This document shows, one piece after another, positions 62,206 to 64,000 of a DNA stretch of 64,000 nucleotides. Numbering within the stretch: the stretch's first letter is position 1; the number at the start of each line of letters is the position of its first letter. Where the stretch lies: positions 7,312,501 to 7,376,500 of the forward strand of contig NZ_JACHNC010000001.1 of the NCBI RefSeq assembly GCF_014205215.1, given 5' to 3'. Origin of the DNA: Actinoplanes lobatus. Its GTDB lineage: Bacteria; Actinomycetota; Actinomycetes; Mycobacteriales; Micromonosporaceae. Under the pieces are notes generated by a model. That model was given only the letters and a program-made list of their open reading frames with translations. It ran no database searches and was not told where the DNA came from. The position numbers and the translations under genes were made by a program.

Positions 62206-64000
62206 GTGCAACCACTCAGCGGTAAGCGATGGCGAATCACCGCCGCAGCTTTCCCCTCAAACCTCGACCTCGGGCGAAAGCCGGCAGTAGCGTCGCCGGC
62301 AAGCAACCGGTGGAACTTCCGGAGGCCGATGGCGTTTGGCCTGCCACTGGTTCTTCTGGCGAGCGCTGTGGCGGCGCCGATGAGCGCTTCTGCAGCAGCG
62401 CTGGAGACGGACTGCTCAACGTTGGCGCAGCCCACTCAGGAAGCCGCCGTCCAAGTAGCCGGTGATTGCGATGCCCCTGTGGAAATCACGGAGGCTACGA
62501 ATGAGACCACGCGTGCGTGGGCACTTCCGGACGGCAAGATCCGACAGGAAATCAGCGCTGCGCCGGTCAGGGTCCAGAAGGGCGGCGAATGGGTCGCCAC
62601 CGACCTCACCCTTGTTCAGCAGGCTGACGGCAGCATCGCGCCCAAGGCGCACCCAGCCGAGCTGGTCATCTCCGGCGCCACCAGCGAGTCGGGCGTGCAC
62701 GAACTGGCCATCCTTGGAGAGGGAGACGACCAGGTCGCGATGGGCTGGACGGGACCACTGCCCGCACCCACGCTGTCGGCGGACAAGGCGACGTACCCCG
62801 AGGTAATGCCGGGCGTCGACCTGGTCGTTCAGGCCACCACCCGCGGCGTCGAGTCCTTCTACATCGTCAAAACGCCGACAGCGGCTTCACAGGTCACCAC
62901 GTTGACGGTTCCGATCGTCGGCGACGATGTAACGTCGCACCACCTGGGCACCGATGGCCAACTAAAACTGCTCGACAAGAGCAAGAAGCCCGTGGCGGGC
63001 AGCCCCACACCACTGATGTGGGATGCGCAAACCGATCCCCGTACCGGCGACCCGACCAATGTAGTCGTCATGGAGAGCGACGCGACGACGCGCAAGGCCA
63101 CGGACGTCTCCGCCCAGGCGGAGCCGATCGAAGCCGCCGGCGTCAACCTCACCATCACCCCGGACGCGGACTTCTTCAACGATCCCGACACCGTCTATCC
63201 CGTCACCATCGACCCAACGATCACCTACGATGACCCCACCTGGGACACCTGGGTCCGTGACGGCGTCACCACCGATCTGTCGACCACTACCTACCTAGAG
63301 ATCGGCGCCAGCGGCGGCAAAGCCTCGCGCTCCATGGTCAACTTCAACGTGTCGGCCCTCAAGGGCGCCATCATCACGGACGCGACAGTCGGCTTCTACA
63401 ACTACATGTCGGCGAGCTGCGAACGGCTCAACTGGGAAATCTGGCAAGTCGGAGGCTCCAACACAGAGACCCGCTGGACCAACCAGCCGACGTGGCATTC
63501 CCGTTCCGGCGTTGCTTCCACGGTCAAGGGTGGGCCCACCTGCACCGCGCCCGGCTTTATCTGGGTCAATGCAAAGCCCTTCTTTCAAGAAGCCGCGAAC
63601 GTTGGCCGCAACGTCGGCTACCTTGGCGTGCGGGCCTCTGACGAAACCAGCAACCTCACTCAGAAGCGCTTCTACTCCCAGAACTACAGCGACACAACCA
63701 AGTCACCGACCGCAACTGTGACCTACGAGCCGGGACCGACGTTGTCGGCCAGTGGAATATCAAAAAATCTAGATAACACCGCCTTCGCAACATCCTGCGT
63801 CACAGGCGCGTCGCGTCCAGTGGTGAACACCTTCACGCCACAGTTCTTCGCTTCCTTCACCCACCCCACTCTCCCGTCTTTCAGTGCCGAGTTTGAGTAC
63901 ACCAACCTCTCTGGGGCTGTGCTTGGCACCGAGACCGTCGGGTCCGTACCCGTCGGGCAGGCCGCAAGGGTGTCGGTTCCTTGGGACAAGTTCGTCAATG
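62206..64000 (+). CDS. DNRLRE-domain secreted protein, RHS/toxin-type, incomplete at window end
   Basis: About 598 residues are present and the gene runs off the window. GTG 62206 (GGAGCAGG upstream) is preferred over ATG 62329 because only the longer form gives the signal peptide a basic N-region (RWNFRRP) before AFGLPLVLLASAVAAPMSAS. The N-terminal domain (TTRAWALPDGKIRQEISAAP; VRVQKGGEWVATDLTLVQQA; GVDLVVQATTRGVESFYIVK) is the usual lead-in of large actinobacterial RHS or polymorphic-toxin exoproteins. The DNRLRE domain follows (TTYLEIGASGGKASRSMVNF; WEIWQVGGSNTETRWTNQPT). The C-terminal part that would reveal repeats or a toxin is outside the window. Confidence 0.82.
   Translation, partial: MQPLSGKRWRITAAAFPSNLDLGRKPAVASPASNRWNFRRPMAFGLPLVLLASAVAAPMSASAAALETDCSTLAQPTQEAAVQVAGDCDAPVEITEATNETTRAWALPDGKIRQEISAAPVRVQKGGEWVATDLTLVQQADGSIAPKAHPAELVISGATSESGVHELAILGEGDDQVAMGWTGPLPAPTLSADKATYPEVMPGVDLVVQATTRGVESFYIVKTPTAASQVTTLTVPIVGDDVTSHHLGTDGQLKLLDKSKKPVAGSPTPLMWDAQTDPRTGDPTNVVVMESDATTRKATDVSAQAEPIEAAGVNLTITPDADFFNDPDTVYPVTIDPTITYDDPTWDTWVRDGVTTDLSTTTYLEIGASGGKASRSMVNFNVSALKGAIITDATVGFYNYMSASCERLNWEIWQVGGSNTETRWTNQPTWHSRSGVASTVKGGPTCTAPGFIWVNAKPFFQEAANVGRNVGYLGVRASDETSNLTQKRFYSQNYSDTTKSPTATVTYEPGPTLSASGISKNLDNTAFATSCVTGASRPVVNTFTPQFFASFTHPTLPSFSAEFEYTNLSGAVLGTETVGSVPVGQAARVSVPWDKFVN

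Noticed and set aside
1..64000. CRISPR arrays
   Set aside because: No series of regularly spaced identical repeats with unique spacers was seen; the repeats found (TGTCAG, GTCCTCAAGGAC, AAACGTT) are short and irregularly spaced.

Overview
The window is high-GC actinomycete DNA. GTG and TTG starts, GGAGG-type ribosome sites, SARP/AfsR regulators, Tat-type and lipoprotein exporters, CUT1 sugar importers without their own ATPase and DNRLRE/RHS-type exoproteins point to a filamentous actinobacterium, probably Micromonosporaceae (Actinoplanes or Micromonospora-like). The genus is inferred from gene content, not from a marker gene.

Region 1 (1-6.5 kb) is a co-directional block of small genes typical of integrative elements or plasmids of these bacteria: a DUF932 phage/plasmid-like protein, a small diguanylate cyclase, a CxxC-rich protein, a DUF4192 protein and a helix-turn-helix protein whose gene carries four copies of a palindrome. 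Region 2 (6.6-9.5 kb) is a TetR-amidohydrolase-TetR unit with three matching palindromic operators. Region 3 (10-21.4 kb) has an AfsR-like SARP regulator (frameshifted), two secreted proteins, a LysM-BTAD membrane regulator and, divergent from it, an Hsp70-like/membrane protein (frameshifted). Region 4 (13.7-14.1, 15.7-16.7 and 21.4-29 kb) is largely a gene graveyard: fragments of a resolvase, ferredoxin domain, NmrA-type reductase, malate/tartrate dehydrogenase, aldo/keto reductase, CobW, large serine recombinase, MFS, peptidase S51, IS21 and IS3. Among them are a few intact genes and an unusual tRNA-Glu-like gene with an enlarged anticodon arm.

Region 5 (29.2-48 kb) is the functional centre: a locus for L-rhamnose-containing glycosides. 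A minus-strand LacI-LacI-esterase operon faces a plus-strand operon: permease, permease, GH78 alpha-L-rhamnosidase, lipoprotein binding protein, secreted GH78, GH1 glycosidase, truncated GH3 and a type-B carboxylesterase. A third secreted GH78 and a cutinase/polyester-hydrolase-like gene lie beyond it, divergently transcribed. Six copies of an AAACGTT LacI-type operator sit in the two control regions, so one regulon probably covers extracellular debranching, ester cleavage, import and intracellular hydrolysis.

Region 6 (48-56.4 kb) is mixed accessory DNA: AbrB-like, methyltransferase, AraC, a tachylectin-like secreted protein and a large secreted protein, several of them broken. Region 7 (56.6-61.8 kb) is a three-level transposon nest: an ISAzo13-family element inside an IS256-family element inside an IS5-family transposase gene, with target duplications that restore each reading frame. 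The window ends inside a DNRLRE-domain exoprotein gene.

Many otherwise well-conserved genes carry single-base frameshifts, several in G/C runs. Some may be assembly errors rather than true pseudogenes.
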